DNA of 64,000 nt, taken from positions 8,810,225-8,874,224 of the forward strand of contig CAJINV010000002.1 of the NCBI GenBank assembly GCA_905178155.1, in the 5' to 3' direction. Positions 36,601 through 49,077 of the stretch are shown here, piece after piece. Within the stretch, counting starts at the first letter, position 1, and each line of letters starts with the position of its first letter. The translations under genes and the position numbers were made by a program. The notes under the pieces are model-generated. The model searched no databases. It saw only the letters and a list, made by a program, of their open reading frames with translations, and was not told the DNA's origin. This DNA is from Amoebophrya sp. A120 (Eukaryota; Sar; Dinophyceae; Syndiniales; Amoebophryaceae).

Positions 36601-36706
36601 CAGCAAGCGTTGGCGGTTTCCCGCTTGGTACTGAACCGCGACCGGATGCAACACTCGTGGTCTCAGGGGAAGGACCCGAAGAGGCAGCTGGCGTCGACGG
36701 AGGCAT
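33677..36706 (-). CDS. TBC-domain Rab GTPase-activating protein
   Basis: TBC proteins speed GTP hydrolysis by Rab GTPases using an Arg and a Gln finger. Exon 1 runs from the ATG at 36706 (MPPSTPAASSG) to about 36520; exon 2 starts near 36326 and runs to 33677. The C-terminal half carries the TBC motifs: GIPGDRRARLWQELL, then IEVDLPRT (IxxDxxR, Arg finger), then GYCQSMNVIAG (Gln finger), then FAVDPFLCLFGHTLPL and RCWDVFILEG. Both finger residues are present, so it should be active. A Ser/Thr/Glu-rich insert splits the domain after FLHSDFRHI. The long N-terminal half is Ser/Gly/His-rich and mostly disordered, apart from LLVNFLKKCDLQTVRH. The target Rab is unknown. Confidence 0.88.
36327..36522 (-). 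mobile_element. Introner-like intron with 4-bp direct repeats
   Basis: CTTG flanks both ends (36327-36330, 36519-36522). On the minus strand the insert opens TATCCTGTGCAAATG, close to the terminus of the PGDH insert. Removing it with one repeat joins SAS to SSTSAGG in the TBC gene in frame. The inverted match at the other end is weak. Confidence 0.6.
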
Positions 36707-37574
36707 GACGGTCTTGATCCTTCGAATATCAGTTTCAGTTCGCCAAACAGGACGATCGAGGTCGTTTTCCGTCAAGAAAAGTTGGTAGAAAGTGGCAGTT
36801 GTAGGAGGTATTTTTATTGCAAATTGTCGATCGCTCCTTCAACAGGAAAACGTGTCGGGAAAGGATCGGATCTTTCATTTTGGTCGGCAAGAGCGCGACA
36901 ATGAAGCTTGTTTGACATGAAGACTTGAGATGTAAATCGATCTACACCAGTACCACGAGAACGGGCACATTTCGTCCTCATGATGACGATATAGAAGTAA
37001 GTAAAACTGCTAGGCTTTTCATCAAGGCCTACCAAGGCTCACCATCGATATCGAATGATCACTTGTGACATAACACGCACGGACTGTGTGCGAGGTGAAT
37101 CGAAGAACGTCAATGCGTAGAGCCAAACATCATGCTGGGGGCGGTAGGGACCTGATAGAAGTGCATCATGCGGCGAACAAATGATACCCCCACAGTGTGC
37201 ACGCAGAACAGAGCAAACGCCACTGCGACCAAAAAAACTCAAACGTATGAGAAAATTTTGTGTGTAATCAGCGCGAAGGAATAACAAAGTCAGACCGATA
37301 TGGAGACAAAGTCAATTCGAAAGGAGAAAGAACCGCGAGCAAATTTTATCCAGCAATCCAAAACCTTGCGGCCCATGTAATTTTCACGATGCACAATGTA
37401 GCAAAATCCGAAATTAATGCGAGAGCCCAGGGGCTAAAAGGCTGTGTTAGGAACATGTCGAAATCAGCACTCTTCTGTCGTCTCTTCTATCCGTCATTCC
37501 GTGGTCCTGCCAAATTTGACGTACTTCACTCGTGGCACAACTACCGTCCTGAAGAAACACGACTATTATGATTT
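36707..37574. other. Spacer, no gene seen
   Basis: Holds the putative TBC 5' leader and AT-rich sequence. The frame upstream of the chosen ATG stays open but has no ATG. Confidence 0.5.
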
Positions 37575-39357
37575 TTACTCTACAAGTCGTTGCTTCTCGC
37601 CGGCTGACTGGCCACCCATCTCCCCGAGCAGTAATGCTTGTCTTTTCACCCGCCACTGCACCTCTTCCTCCACCGCTTTCTCAACCATCGGGCCCTGCGT
37701 GTCTTCGTCGAAATCTTCGTCGGAACACCAGAGGATTTCCCCGTCGTTTTTAACCAAGAAACCCCACGCACGACCATCCTCGTGAAGTTTCATTTCACGG
37801 AAATACTGACTCTTCCAGGTCACCGTGGTCAGAAACTCGATTTTTCCTGCCTCCTCACCGAGCGGATCTTCACAACTCTTGATGCTTGTTGTGCTCTCGC
37901 TGTGACTGTGGTCCTTTAGGCTTCTGACCTCCGCGAAATACTTTTCCAACTTGTTGCGCCACCTGCGAACGAAAAAGTGCCACATCAGTCTGGTCAGCGG
38001 GAAAATGGGCAACATACACACAACGTACATGCGCATTTCATCTCCAGAAGAAGATAAGCCCACATTGTTTGGTAGCACTTTCGGTAGTTCTTGATGTAGT
38101 TCATCTACTTGATAGTACCCAACATCTTGTTGTAGCACATGCGTGTTTTCGTTACCGCGCTGCTTGTCGTTGTCCTGCTCCTCCTCAACCGAGGTGATAG
38201 TCTTAGCCGCGCTTGTTTCATCAACACCTGCGGAGGTCCGTGCGTGGTCCTCATCTGGTCGCGACAAGAGGAGTCCACAAGTCGGTGCGGGCGGGCTAGC
38301 TGCAGGAAAAGCAGTTCTTGTTCTCAGACAGCCACCGTCGGCGGGATAGGCCCCATACTCGCGGTGCGAATTGTGTCGCAGACTCGTAGTAGTTCTTGGT
38401 CCACTTCTCTGGGGAGCCTCTTGTTGTGGAGGAGGTCCGGGTTTTTTCACAAACATATCTGAAGATTTTAGAACGCATTCATCTCTCTTCATTGTCGGGC
38501 CGTTCCCTTTTACTTTCTCGTTTTCGCCAGTTTCGATTTTTTCCGCGCGAGAAGGCGAGCAACGCAGGCTGTCCTGTTGTTGCGCTCCTCCGCCTCCTAG
38601 AGAGGAACTTGAAAATAACGACGAGCACGAGGGCCGCCCCACTTGGGCTTTACTTTCTCCTGCCTGCTCGGTCTTCTGACCGGACAGATTATGATCCGGA
38701 GAGGACACGACCTGGTTCAGCTTCAGCTTCTGCTTCAGAACGGTATCCAGACCCCTGCGTAAATTCAACCAGCTGTCCAGGCGGTACACGTGGCGCAGCC
38801 GCGTCAGACAAACGACAAAGTGCATTCCGGGAGGAAGGTCGCCCGGCAACTCGTACGCGTAGTTCGGGTGTAAAGGAGTAGACCGCAAGATACGCTTTTT
38901 TACGAGTGTTCCTAACTTCTCCCTCATCTGCGAAAGGTCACCGGATGAGAAAAGTAATCGAATAAAGAACCCGAAAGAGTCTTGCTGCTTTTGCAACGGC
39001 CAGCACCCGAGCCGTCGGAACTTTTGCAGAGCCACCGGCACGACACGGCCATAGTGCGCGGAAGACATCCTCACGCTGACCTCTGGTTCCTAACACGACG
39101 TCTCGGGAGTTCGCTTTGCTATTTCTTCCTTGATAGACAACAACCGATCGCAGAAGCTGTGGGGGCATGCTAGTGGTCGACGACGTCGCGTGATGCACTA
39201 GTTGTACTTACTTCATCGGATTCATATTGGCTTCGAGATTGTTTTCTTGGAGTTCGTGATCATCTTCAGGATCTGGTACTTGTGCAACATCTCGATCTTC
39301 AAAACCGATCCCATATGATTCTTTCAGACTATTGAACAAAACTGGAAACGAAATCAT
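37575..39357 (-). CDS. Unrecognised two-exon protein
   Basis: Exon 1 starts at the ATG at 39357 (MISFPVLFNSLKE) and is acidic (VPDPEDDHELQENN). Exon 2 carries SSAHYGRVVPVALQKFRRLG, a region with NYAYELPGDLPPGMHFVVCL, a long low-complexity middle, then a probable membrane-associated segment (MYVVCMLPIFPLTRLMWHFF) and an ordered C-terminal part (ILWCSDEDFDEDTQG, KAVEEEVQWRVKR). The exons rejoin in frame (NMNPM to SSAHYG) across a 4-bp direct repeat; a GTAAGT lies just inside the left edge. I recognise no domain. The position of the hydrophobic segment suggests a membrane link. Confidence 0.55.
39066..39217 (-). mobile_element. Possible introner-like intron with 4-bp direct repeats
   Basis: CATC lies at both ends (39066-39069, 39214-39217), and excision with one copy keeps the frame. 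No clear inverted repeat is seen, and four bases can match by chance. A GTAAGT two bases inside the edge is an alternative donor, but I could not find an AG acceptor that keeps frame. Confidence 0.35.
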
Positions 39358-40786
39358 AATAGTTGAAGTTTCGATAGCAGGAGTGGAGCAGCAGCTTCTT
39401 CTGGGAACGAATATATTGCACACGTTGTTCTCACCGAAACAAAAATGTCCCTCTGTCGAAGGTATTACACGACGAGATCTTTTCTAAGTAAAAATTTTCT
39501 TGGATGTCGTGAACAGAGACGTCGGAGCAAACACATCCCGCCTGCTTTTGCGTCGGACTGCTCATAAAAAGGCCCTTCTCGCCTTACTCGCCGTATTGCC
39601 AGTCTTGTTGCAGCCTCAACACTGCGCATTTGTTCATTTTACAGGAGTGGAAAACATCACAACATCACTGCGCTGCCTTTCACACACTCTTACGTAATCA
39701 TAGACCCAGCCGCGGGCGAGGGTCCAACAAGAACGTCGACTGGGCGTGTATGGTCATGCAAAACAATTTCAGCACTCTAACTCTTGAGATATAATTCCGG
39801 CTGCGCAACAAAATATGTACTGAATCATGCAGTTGTCAAAGGAGAATGTGTATCTTCTGATAAAATCATTCATCAATCGTATATACTTACGTGTGCGCCG
39901 TCACTCTTCAGTAGTGGGAATCCTTCTCTACTGAACCATTACTCCAGAAAATCTTTCACAGATTTCCTTTCTTACCGCCTTCATCGATTACTGGAATGAT
40001 GGATAAACCTATCGCGCGCCGCCGCGGACGTGGATGACCATGACACAAACAAAGTCGGCGACGGCTTCGGCGTACGAATATATTTATACCGTAGGGGTGC
40101 AGATGCGCAAGACCACGATGAAAAGGATTATACTTCGGACTTCGGGTGATCGAGTGGTGGGCGTCTATCTGCCCCCCAACTCGGACTCGAAACTGAAGCT
40201 ACGCACTCGCAGCTCCAGGATCGGTCGTAAAATGAGAAATGTTTGCTCTTCGTTCAAAATTCCTTCTTTTTTCAGCAGACAACAGAACCGGAGGGAAACC
40301 TGGGACACCTTACCTACGTGAAGCCAAACCTACCAAACAAAACCTTCAAAAAACTTGCACTGGGGAGTCTTCAAAAACCTTCAAAAAACCTTCAAAAAAC
40401 TTGCACAGAAAAAAGATATACTGCCAGTGGTGGAAACAAAAAAACTGAGTCGACGAGGAGGGAAAGCTGGGGCAATCCGCATCTACGCGTCGACTGTCGA
40501 GGTGGAAGGAAAAAAATACTACTTAGACTTACCCTACAAACACTTAGTGTGTGATAAGTTGCGGACCAGTCTAAATAATCGTACAGACAGAGAGCAGCGG
40601 TGTTCGACATCATGATAGATTGCTGAGCAACCTGTACTTACACTACCGCAACAAGGTCGCGCATTGCAGTCCGGCTTTTCTCGTATTGGCGTGTTTGAGT
40701 GGCAGGCAAGATCAACCCCCTCAACGTACAAGATCGCGCGGTCTTCCGTCTCCGTGGTCTTCCCGTAGAATCCGACGAACCCGTCT
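39358..40786. other. Spacer with weak plus-strand open frames
   Basis: Two plus-strand stretches look partly coding: 39540-39697 (hydrophobic ALLALLAVLPVLL, but no in-frame ATG) and 40110-40230 (RIILRTSGDRVVGVYL). I cannot join them or identify a product. This is the only hint of a plus-strand gene in the window. Confidence 0.3.
40340..40406. repeat. Short tandem repeat, CCTTCAAAAAA units
   Basis: An 11-bp CCTTCAAAAAA unit recurs four times with small changes. A longer CTTCAAAAAACTTGCAC occurs at each end of the tract. Confidence 0.75.
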
Positions 40787-43700
40787 TCAGCAGGGATCCA
40801 GGAAGCACGCGGCCGAATGTTGAGGAAAGAGTGCGACCTGAGCCGGCAGCAACAGAAGACTACAGAGACCGGAGCAAACCCATCCTAGAAAGAGAGACAA
40901 CAGCGACGGGTGGTCCTTGCGCGGCGCAGAGGCAGGAGGTGGTGTTCCTGAACCACGAGAGGACGGCGGGAGGACAGTGCGAGGTGGATCTTCGCGATCG
41001 CGAGCGCCGTCGTTGTGGTATCTCTTCTTGAGGCTGAATTCCGTATTTCCGATTACCACTCGCCGGTTTGTGCCGCCGGCCTCATGAATGACTGCCATGC
41101 CATCAGCGATTACCAACATGGAGAAAGGGGACAAATGCCGCATACGCGGCGCTAGTCGTTGGATGCCCGGCTTGACTTTTCTCGTGCTGGCCAAGCAGGC
41201 GTGCGGACGAATGGAGAGGTTCTCTAGCCAGCCGAGTCCCATGAAACGCGAGCGCAGACCCCCGAAGTTCCAAGCGTTGCACTCCCCGCCCGTAGTGGGC
41301 TGACACCGGGGGTCCTCGCTCGAGTCTAATATACCACGGGGATCGTCGACGTCCTCCCGTGCGTTCGTGTAAACAGCGTACTTCTCGGAGATGAAGTGAC
41401 TCCGCGACGGACAGTCCACCTTTGCTCCGGTAGTTGCGTCGCTGGTACTACTGGTTCCCTTGCCCGGGAAGACATAATGCTGCACGCGCATCGTGTCTAG
41501 CGCGGACAGCGTCTTCGCGCACCCGCCCGGCAATAGGTCCGCGCGGTTCAATTGACAATCTGAGTCCGTCGAGAACCACACGGCAAACATCCACCGCGGG
41601 GCCAGGTCCGCCGCCACCCCCATCAGCGGCCCGCCGACAGAGGCAGGTTCCGCGCCGGCGGGCTTCAGCCGGCTCGCCTCAGCCATGACGCTCTCCATCC
41701 AGCTGTGAGTGGAAAACTGCACGTGAATTTTCGTAATCTGCCGCCCGACCGCCAGGCCCTCCCTATAAAAGCTCGGGTCCTCGATTTTCTGACGAATTTT
41801 TTCCGGTGTCAGCTCTAGCTCGACAGGGGTCATGTGCTTTTTCTCGTTTCCTGGGATGCTGGGGTCCGAACAGCCGGCATGGTAAACCACGTAGCTGCTC
41901 GGCTGGATATCGGGCAATTTCGCTGTGTAAATATTCGTCTTGTTCCCATCTCCACCAAACCCCTCCTGCAGAGGTTCGTCCCAACGCAAATATTGCATGC
42001 TGCTGCACGCTTCCGCGAACTGCCGCCCGCCTACGGACAAGCCGGACAGCTCCGAGCAGCTGTAGCTCGCTGATTGACACTGGTTGAGGCAGTCCTCATC
42101 GCACTGGTCCGTCTGATACCGACGGGCCGCCAGGGGAAACAGCGCCCTCGGAGTTTGCAAATTGCTCTGAAACGCTTCCAAACTCCTATCAACCACTTCG
42201 CAGCTGTGGCCACCTCCAGTCGAAGACTTTGTTCCGTCGTTTATCTTCACAAATTCTACTCCGGGCTTAGAAAATTCACACCCCGTGACCAGGTGCGGTC
42301 TGTCTTTGCAGCCCAGCTCGTAGTTCCCGTCTTTCGACACGCGGTACGGAAGCGTTCCGGACTCACTGTCGGTTTCTAGTAGGTGCGGTGGCGGGTCACC
42401 GGAGAGCCCGAAGTACAAAAAGTCGTTGCCCAAACCGTTCATGACCATACTGCCTGCGCTCTGTCCCCCCAGCATTATGACACCGGAACGCCAGCGTCGC
42501 GTCATCTCCTGCCAGTAAGAAAGCGCGTCCGCAGATTCCTCGTTCAAGGCAGGGTTCTTAACATCGGCCATCAGATCATACACGTTCCCACCTCCGACGT
42601 AGTAGTACGCACCGTCGTTCAGACCCTGGCTCGCGTTCTCCTCGTGTTGCGGGTCGCGGGTCGAGGGCGGGCAGGAATCCGGAAAAACCGACTTTTTACA
42701 GGTGATCGTGGCACCGTCGCTACGGTGCACAATCCCTCGGGACCGCAGCGGAAAGACGGACTGCGTTCTTTTCGACGCATCTGTTCTTTCTTTCTCCACC
42801 AGACTTTTATTTTTGCCAAGAACGGGGGCAACCTTCTCGGAAGCATTATCATTTTTACCGCCGGCTTCATAATCTCCGGTGCCTTTTTTCACCTTCACCG
42901 GTGGTCCCACAACACTTTTACGTGGTTCGTCGGCAGCGACGTCTTCTTCATCTTCGTACAGGGTCCAATCAAACTTTTCTTCCCGCCAATCCCAAGAGTA
43001 CTGCCCGGCTCCGTCTGCGGAGCCATCCCACACCGTGCTAACACCCGATGGAACGACCTTTACCCGCATGTTGTGCCTGGGCAAATGAACCCAGTAGGAG
43101 AACTCCTGGTAGTCAAACTCGCCGTGGCTTAGCCGGAAGGCATCGAGGAACTGCCGCAACGAATTCTCCACGTGGGACTGCAGCGCGCTTGTGAAGCAGT
43201 CTTTCACTAGCCAAGAGGACGTCTTGGTCGTCCCGGGGGTTCTTTCCAACTTTTTCTTGCAGTTTTTCGGCAGCTTCATTAGCCCGAGCTTTGCGTCGGG
43301 ATTCATGACGATGTGCTTGATCCCAGCAGCCGTGCGTGCGGTCGCGGTCATGCCCACCCGCTCGTGGTCGTCCTCGCCACGAACTAGTACTCTTTGATTC
43401 CTGTAGTACTGTGCACGAAACGTGTTCAAAAAAGCGAGGGAAAGCCCAGCGTTATTGATCAAGGTGGATAAGAAAAACCCGTAGCCGCTCGCTTTATCCT
43501 GATGAACCTCCAGGCCGAGACTGCGCCGGCCGTAGGCTTCTTTGCAAACGGACGGTTTGTTTGGCATTTTGACGTTGTTACCGTGCGGTCCCGCACTGCT
43601 TGTATCGTTACCGCCCACGGAAGTCCAGCAAAAAAAGCTGTTTCATTGTGACCATTTGTGCATGAGGCGGATGTAGTTGACATACAAGCTTCTTGTTTCG

Positions 43701-44390
43701 CGTGAATAAGACAATCAATGATTCGCAGGTATGCGGTTCTCATACACCACCAGCGTAGTTTATTTAATCATCTACTTAGACACCTTGACCGCCTCGCACT
43801 AGCAGCAGAGCAACCTGTTCTGTGTTGCTTCTGCACGCTCTGGTGCCATTTCCGAATTCTTTCACAAGGAAACAGTTTTTGACTGCGATAACGGAGGAGC
43901 ACTGCCCCATTTTGTCACAGGTGACCGTCATGTTCCAAAGCCCTGCCTCGCAAACTTCGTCTTCCATCTGTTGTATGAGACCCGACTCGTCACACACCGC
44001 CGTCGTCGGGATCTTTTCAAATGGGTCATAGTGCAACCGAAATGCTTCCACCTCAGCAAGCGACACGCTGAACGCGCAGTAGTCTTCGGGACCGGGAAGG
44101 CGGCAGCGCTCGGCCGGCGGAAAGTTCACACAGTACCTACAACCAGCGTTCGGGCTTTTGCCGCAGGAAGCGGCGTCGCTCGCTGACTCATTGCAGTCTG
44201 GACCTGCCGCGCCGGAACGGACAACTTCCGCTGCGCGTCGCTGCAGCAATACTTTTCTAGCTGCGTTTTGCCAAAACAGGTTTCGGGGTAAAGAGTTGGC
44301 GGAAACGGTCGTGCTGCAAATTTCGCTGAGTTGTGCCAAGAAGACGCAAAGATTGCCGAGCAAGGCTAATACCCGTGGAACCGAGAACAT
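40787..44390 (-). CDS. Large secreted S51-peptidase-like protein
   Basis: Exon 1 (44390-about 43788) has a signal peptide (MFSVPRVLALLGNLCVFLAQ) and a Cys-rich region (CGKSPNAGCRYCVNF, MTVTCDKMGQCSSV). Exon 2 (about 43609-40787) rejoins in frame, VRGG to NDTSSAG. Within it GGGNVYDLM (near 42580) and GVIMLGGQSAGSMVMN (near 42450) match the two core motifs of peptidase family S51 (dipeptidase E, cyanophycinase), with Ser in GGQSAGS as the nucleophile. ADGMAVIHEAGG near the end resembles the family's C-terminal strand region and offers a His. Family members are usually 230-300 residues; this is over 1100, with Cys-rich inserts (CDEDCLNQCQSASYSC) and a hydrophobic C-terminal segment (LFLGWVCSGLCSLLLL) that could anchor it. 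The substrate is unknown. Confidence 0.7.
43610..43793 (-). mobile_element. Introner-like intron with 6-bp direct repeats
   Basis: ACCGCC lies at 43610-43615 and 43788-43793. Excision with one copy gives VRGGNDTS in frame. The obvious GT and AG sites tested here do not keep frame. Inverted similarity at the ends is weak. Confidence 0.55.
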
Positions 44391-45305
44391 CCGTCCAGGT
44401 ACTGTACTTAGTCTAGTTGAAGCCCGAGAATCCGATCCTTAAGGTTAAGTTTTACAAAACAAAATGTATTGTTTAAATTGGTTTGAGCAATGCGATAGTT
44501 CAACGATGTTCGAGTATTTTTTCAATACTTACTGCGAAACTAAAGGGAGGCGAAGACGGAGACAGATTGGGATTCACTTTTTCTACTTACACAGAAGAGT
44601 AAAAGATGAAGTAAAAGACTTTCATCTGACAGAAAAAATGTCCTTTTTGGTGTGTTTCTCCTTCTTTTACCGTAAACAGTCTAATTCGAGCTACTAACTT
44701 AATAGTAGGTCTCTCAGGCCGATCATACAAAATCAAAAACTGGTAATCAAGTTTACTCAAAAATACATGGCAGCTCATTGCAAATGTAGTAGTAGTTCCA
44801 ATACCTCGCGCAATATTTCTACTGACACGTCTACTTGCCGATGTAGGGAGGTGGGGCTTCCGCTTTCGGAGAGTTTATACAATGAACGATTAGAGGTTGA
44901 TTTCCAGCGAGCCCCTTGTCCTCGACGATTTTTTACCGAATCTTCCGAACTTCCGATAAATCATTCTGACCGCATTTAGTAGATACAGGAACCTTTTGTT
45001 GGTGGATCGCATGTGTTCGTAGCGGTGGACCAGCCGTAAGACAAATTTCAACATTTACTGCCCCTCGTCGCAATCGTCGCAACGGGAGCGGACCAGCTCA
45101 ACTTCATCATCACAACAGATCACCGTTTTCATCAACAAGTTTCAGAGCACATAAGACAAATCATCAACAGTTTTAACGTCGCATCAGACAAATCCCAGAA
45201 TCTCTTACCGATGGCGGAGAGTGGTAGAGGGGATCATTGTCCAGGAGTACGATCCTCATCCAGATCGGCGACAATGCCAGAATGAGAGTTGCGGTTGTAA
45301 TTGTA
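44391..45305. other. Spacer, no gene seen
   Basis: AT-rich leader of the S51-like gene plus intergenic sequence. No supportable open frame. Confidence 0.5.
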
Positions 45306-48222
45306 TCACGACTTGGGTACAAGGTAACAAAAAGCTCTGCGCGAACGTGCAGCAAGCAATCCAGGTGAAAGTGCAGCGCTGGTGCGGGCAGTCGAGACAT
45401 AAAACTGCAAATCAAAGTTTGTGAAGTTGTTTCGTGCACCGTCAAAATACTACCTGACGGTTAACATCTACTTACTTCTTCCTCCGTATTTACATCGATG
45501 CTCAGCATCGAAACGCCAGCGACATCAGAAGTACTACTACACTCGTGCGGCCCAGTACCACTTCTACCGGTGCTGTGCTTTGGGCTACTTGTAACAGCAG
45601 GCCTTACGCGACCATCAACGATGTCTGTCCTGTCATGGTTCGTGTAGTTTTTACCGCACAGACATGCGGGACCAGACGAGTTGGTCGCCACTTCACTTGC
45701 CTTACCTCTGTCCTTCCACCCCCTGGTACTACTACTTAGGCTTGTCTTTGATGTTTTCTTTTCGCTCTCCTCTGCGTGGAATATTAAATCGCTCTGGTTG
45801 CTGTTCGTTGCACCAGAGGCCGACGCGGACCCGCCCTCCGTCCCGCTGCCGCTGCTCGATGAAGATGGTCGCGAAAAACAGGAATGTTGATGGTGCCCAT
45901 CAAAATTGTCTGCCTTGTGACTCTGTTGCGCCAGCAGCTCCACCCGTGAAGTAGCACTAACACAGGCATCCGCGGTCTGCAACACTGCTCCAGAAGAGTC
46001 CCCTCCCTCTACCTTGGCAGACGTCGTCGCGCCAGCACCTTCTCCTGCAGCGGAAATCATGCTTGCGTTCTTGTTTTTCTTCTTGCCGTTCATTTTGTTC
46101 AGGAAGAGAAACCAGTCACAAACCGCAGGCAAGGCCTTCAGCGACCGCTTTACCGAAAGTCTCCGTCCCGACTTGAGGAACATCACGATCTGGTCCTGGT
46201 CCTCGCCCGCACTTCCTCCTCCTTCCGCAGCAGCAGTATTTTTCGCGCTGCTCTTCTCGTAGGTCCGCTCTCTGCTCTGCTCCAGTTGTCTTTCTGCTTT
46301 CCGTCTCTCTGCTTGGAGCTCTCGTTCAAGCTTGATCATGATGTACTCGTACGTTGTTAAACCGTTCCACCAGAGGTACAAGTGCAACAAGCAGAGTTGG
46401 TTATTTAGGAACCAGAAGGGCAGGTTGATGACGAGAAGGACGGCGTAGAGCGTGGGATGCAACGCGGAACAGAAGTAGGCCACGTGACGATCATCGCTCT
46501 GTTCCGGGCCGCACTTGGACCACAGGAGTTCGGACACAGTCGGGCTCTCGAGGAGAACGAGGTTGGAGTTATTTTCATTTTCCCTGCTCCTGTGCTGATC
46601 CTCGTCGATTTCCATGTTCAGGTACAAGTGTAGCAGGATGAACACGATCAAGTTTACCATGGTGCACACCACCGCCACGGCGCAGATGGCGACGGCAAAG
46701 AATTTGTAGTTTCTCTTTCCGATGCAGGTGTTCAGCCAGACGCAGTGGTGGTCAAAGTGCAGCACACACTTGTTGCACTCCGTGCAATGCTTCGAACTGT
46801 TGTGCACCTTGGAGCGACAAATCGTGCAGTACAACAGGTCGAGGTCCTGGTCATCATTTTCCTCAATTTCTGCTAGCTGCACTGCTTGTTGCCCTGCTTT
46901 CGTCCCATGATCTTCACGGTGGCAGTGGTTTTGTTCATTTTTATCGTCGTCTTCCACGACATCAACACCGACCTTCTGCTGGTACAGCTTTTTTTTCCTC
47001 CCCGCCGCGAGAAGCCCCCGCTGGTGCCCGTTCACCAGTATCGCTATCAAATGTAAAAGTGTCTGGGTCTGGATCTGGAAGAGTCATGCTGTTTTTGCAT
47101 GACACAGAAGGGCTGGCATGGAAGCTCTAGCGTCACAGGTGTCGAAAAGCTTCCGTAATGCCGAATCCGCATGACAAATCCCCCATTTTGGTCACAGAAA
47201 GTGGCCAGCTTTTGCTACCTATGCATGAGAGATCTTTCTGTGTTCTGAAATGCGCATCACAAGTTTGTATTCTTCCAGACCCAGACATTTTTGCAATGCA
47301 CAATCGCGACGCAGCCGCAAAACGCCGACCCGAGAGAAACACAGAGTTTGACGCAGTACTCGGTGACCAGTTTGTGCACAAACCTTTTCCACAAACCGTC
47401 CTTCCGGCGCTCGGGGTAGCGGCGATCGGCTGGGGCCAGGGGGTCCGCTGGGTCGATCTCGTGGGCCAAGTAGGCTGCGACGTAGAGCACCAAAAGCGAG
47501 AGGTAAAAACCAACGTTGCAGCAGACGAGGCAAATGGCTAGTGCTTTGTTCGTCGATGCGGGGGCGGAGGACGACAGTAAGGCGAGTGATTGCGGGAACA
47601 GAAACCAGGATATCAGGACCATGTCCAACCCAAAAATCCACCAGGAAGCAATCTGGGCGATCCGCAAGGGCCGCTGCCACCCGTTGCGCCGAGACGGCTC
47701 TACGTCCAATGCAACGGAGGAATTGGCAATCATTTTCTTTTTCAAAGCCGCCGAGCTATTATTTTTCTGGTGCTGCTGGCGCTGCTCGTGTTGCAGCAGC
47801 TCGTGGTGCTGGTTGTTGGTTCTCGCAGCTTCCAGTTGGCACGTCAGCTTCAAGCTTTGTTCATCAGGATCGCGGCGATTACACGCCGCCGGAGTTGTTG
47901 TGCCGATTCGAGTCTGCTTTGTCTTCGATGCAGTTTGACAATTGTCGCTGGTGGTACTATTTTTTCCAGCACAAATTTTTATTTCAAGACCGCGATGATC
48001 ATGCCCCTCCTGTTCGGTTGTCGTGTAGTCAAGTAGTTCATCATGATTTTCTCGCCAAGGACTGTTTGCGGCGGCCCCAGCACCAGCATTCTTTGCTGCT
48101 TCCCTTTCGCCAACAGCAGCTTCTTTGTGCTTCGAATCGGAGCAGCCGCGCATGTAGAGAGCCGGCGGGAAGGGCAAAATGTCATCGCTACAGCCATCCT
48201 CAGAACACAACAAGGGAGCCAT
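45306..48222 (-). CDS. DHHC palmitoyltransferase
   Basis: Transfers palmitate to Cys residues of membrane-linked proteins, usually at Golgi or plasma membrane. Exon 1 starts at the ATG at 48222 ([11 protein letters not shown]). After a polar region it holds two membrane segments ([37 protein letters not shown]) and the AHEIDPADP motif common after helix 2. Exon 2 (from about 47050) carries the zinc-binding Cys-rich domain: [41 protein letters not shown], with DHHC intact. Two more membrane segments follow, then a long Ser/Gly-rich tail. A canonical GTAAGT at 45475 and AG at 45405 add a short exon 3 ending at 45306. An extra hydrophobic stretch ([13 protein letters not shown]) forms across the first intron. 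Confidence 0.9.
47050..47298 (-). mobile_element. Introner-like intron with TIRs in the DHHC gene
   Basis: AATG flanks both ends (47050-47053, 47295-47298). The arms pair TGTCTGGGTCTGG...AAGA on the left with TCTTCCAGACCCAGACA on the right, the left arm holding a 6-base insertion. Excision with one repeat joins VAIVH to LIAILVNG in frame. The boundaries are not GT-AG. The insert carries two GCATGACA motifs. Confidence 0.8.
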
Positions 48223-49077
48223 GGATAAACTTGTTGAGTAGACGTATTTGGTCGTGGATACGACAAACAATGTTCGGAAGATATTTTCACGTAGAGATAT
48301 TGGTTCGATTTTTATGATAAAATATGTTGCACGACGAGGAGAGCTTCTTCTAGCACGCAGCCGAAGAACGAGGACCGCTCGAAAAGGCTCGAACGCAGAG
48401 GTCACCTTTGACGCTTACCTGAAGTGCTCCCGTCTGGCCGCGCGCGTTAAAATCAGCTCACTGACTGCTCTCTCGTGCCGACGCTCCCGGAATACCACAT
48501 TTTGTCTTCACTCGAGGCCGGCCTAGCCCTTCGCTCGGTACAACTAGATGTCGACCTATACCAGGAGAATACTTTCACATTCACTACCGTGCTGAAAGTA
48601 GGCAACTGGACATTACGACACAAATGAAACCCGCCCAACCGAAGTATACGAGGAGCAGGGACGATTTCATCGTCGAAAGCAAAAGCCGAACCACAACCAA
48701 GGGCGGCTTCAAATTTAATCACTGAGTAGAGAAACTTCTTACTCTCGTCAACGCAGAGGATCATTCGCACAGGACGAAGTTCCAATTATGGCACTAAGTG
48801 TCACTACCACCCTTCTAAAAAATCTTCAAAGTCATCTGTTTATTGATGCGGGGAGAGCGTTTTGCATTTGCCCTATGCCTTGCGTTCCCGCAATTTGTTC
48901 CCTTAAGCTCATCAATCCGTGCTTCGCATCGCAAACTTTCTCCAGAATGCCGTGCCCCGGGCTGTCGTGCGTGCAATTGTTGCACCGCTATGCACGATAC
49001 ACAACCGCTATGCCCCCGCCCACGCTATGTCACGCGAGTACTCTTGCATTTTAATGACAGAAGAGTTCATGGTGATG
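48223..49077. other. Spacer, no gene seen
   Basis: Leader side of the DHHC gene and intergenic sequence. The plus-strand frames here have no recognisable product. Confidence 0.5.

Noticed and set aside
40355-40615. Plus-strand 86-codon frame over the CCTTCAAAAAA repeat
   Set aside because: Half of it encodes the tandem repeat, it starts at a weak site, and it has no recognisable product.
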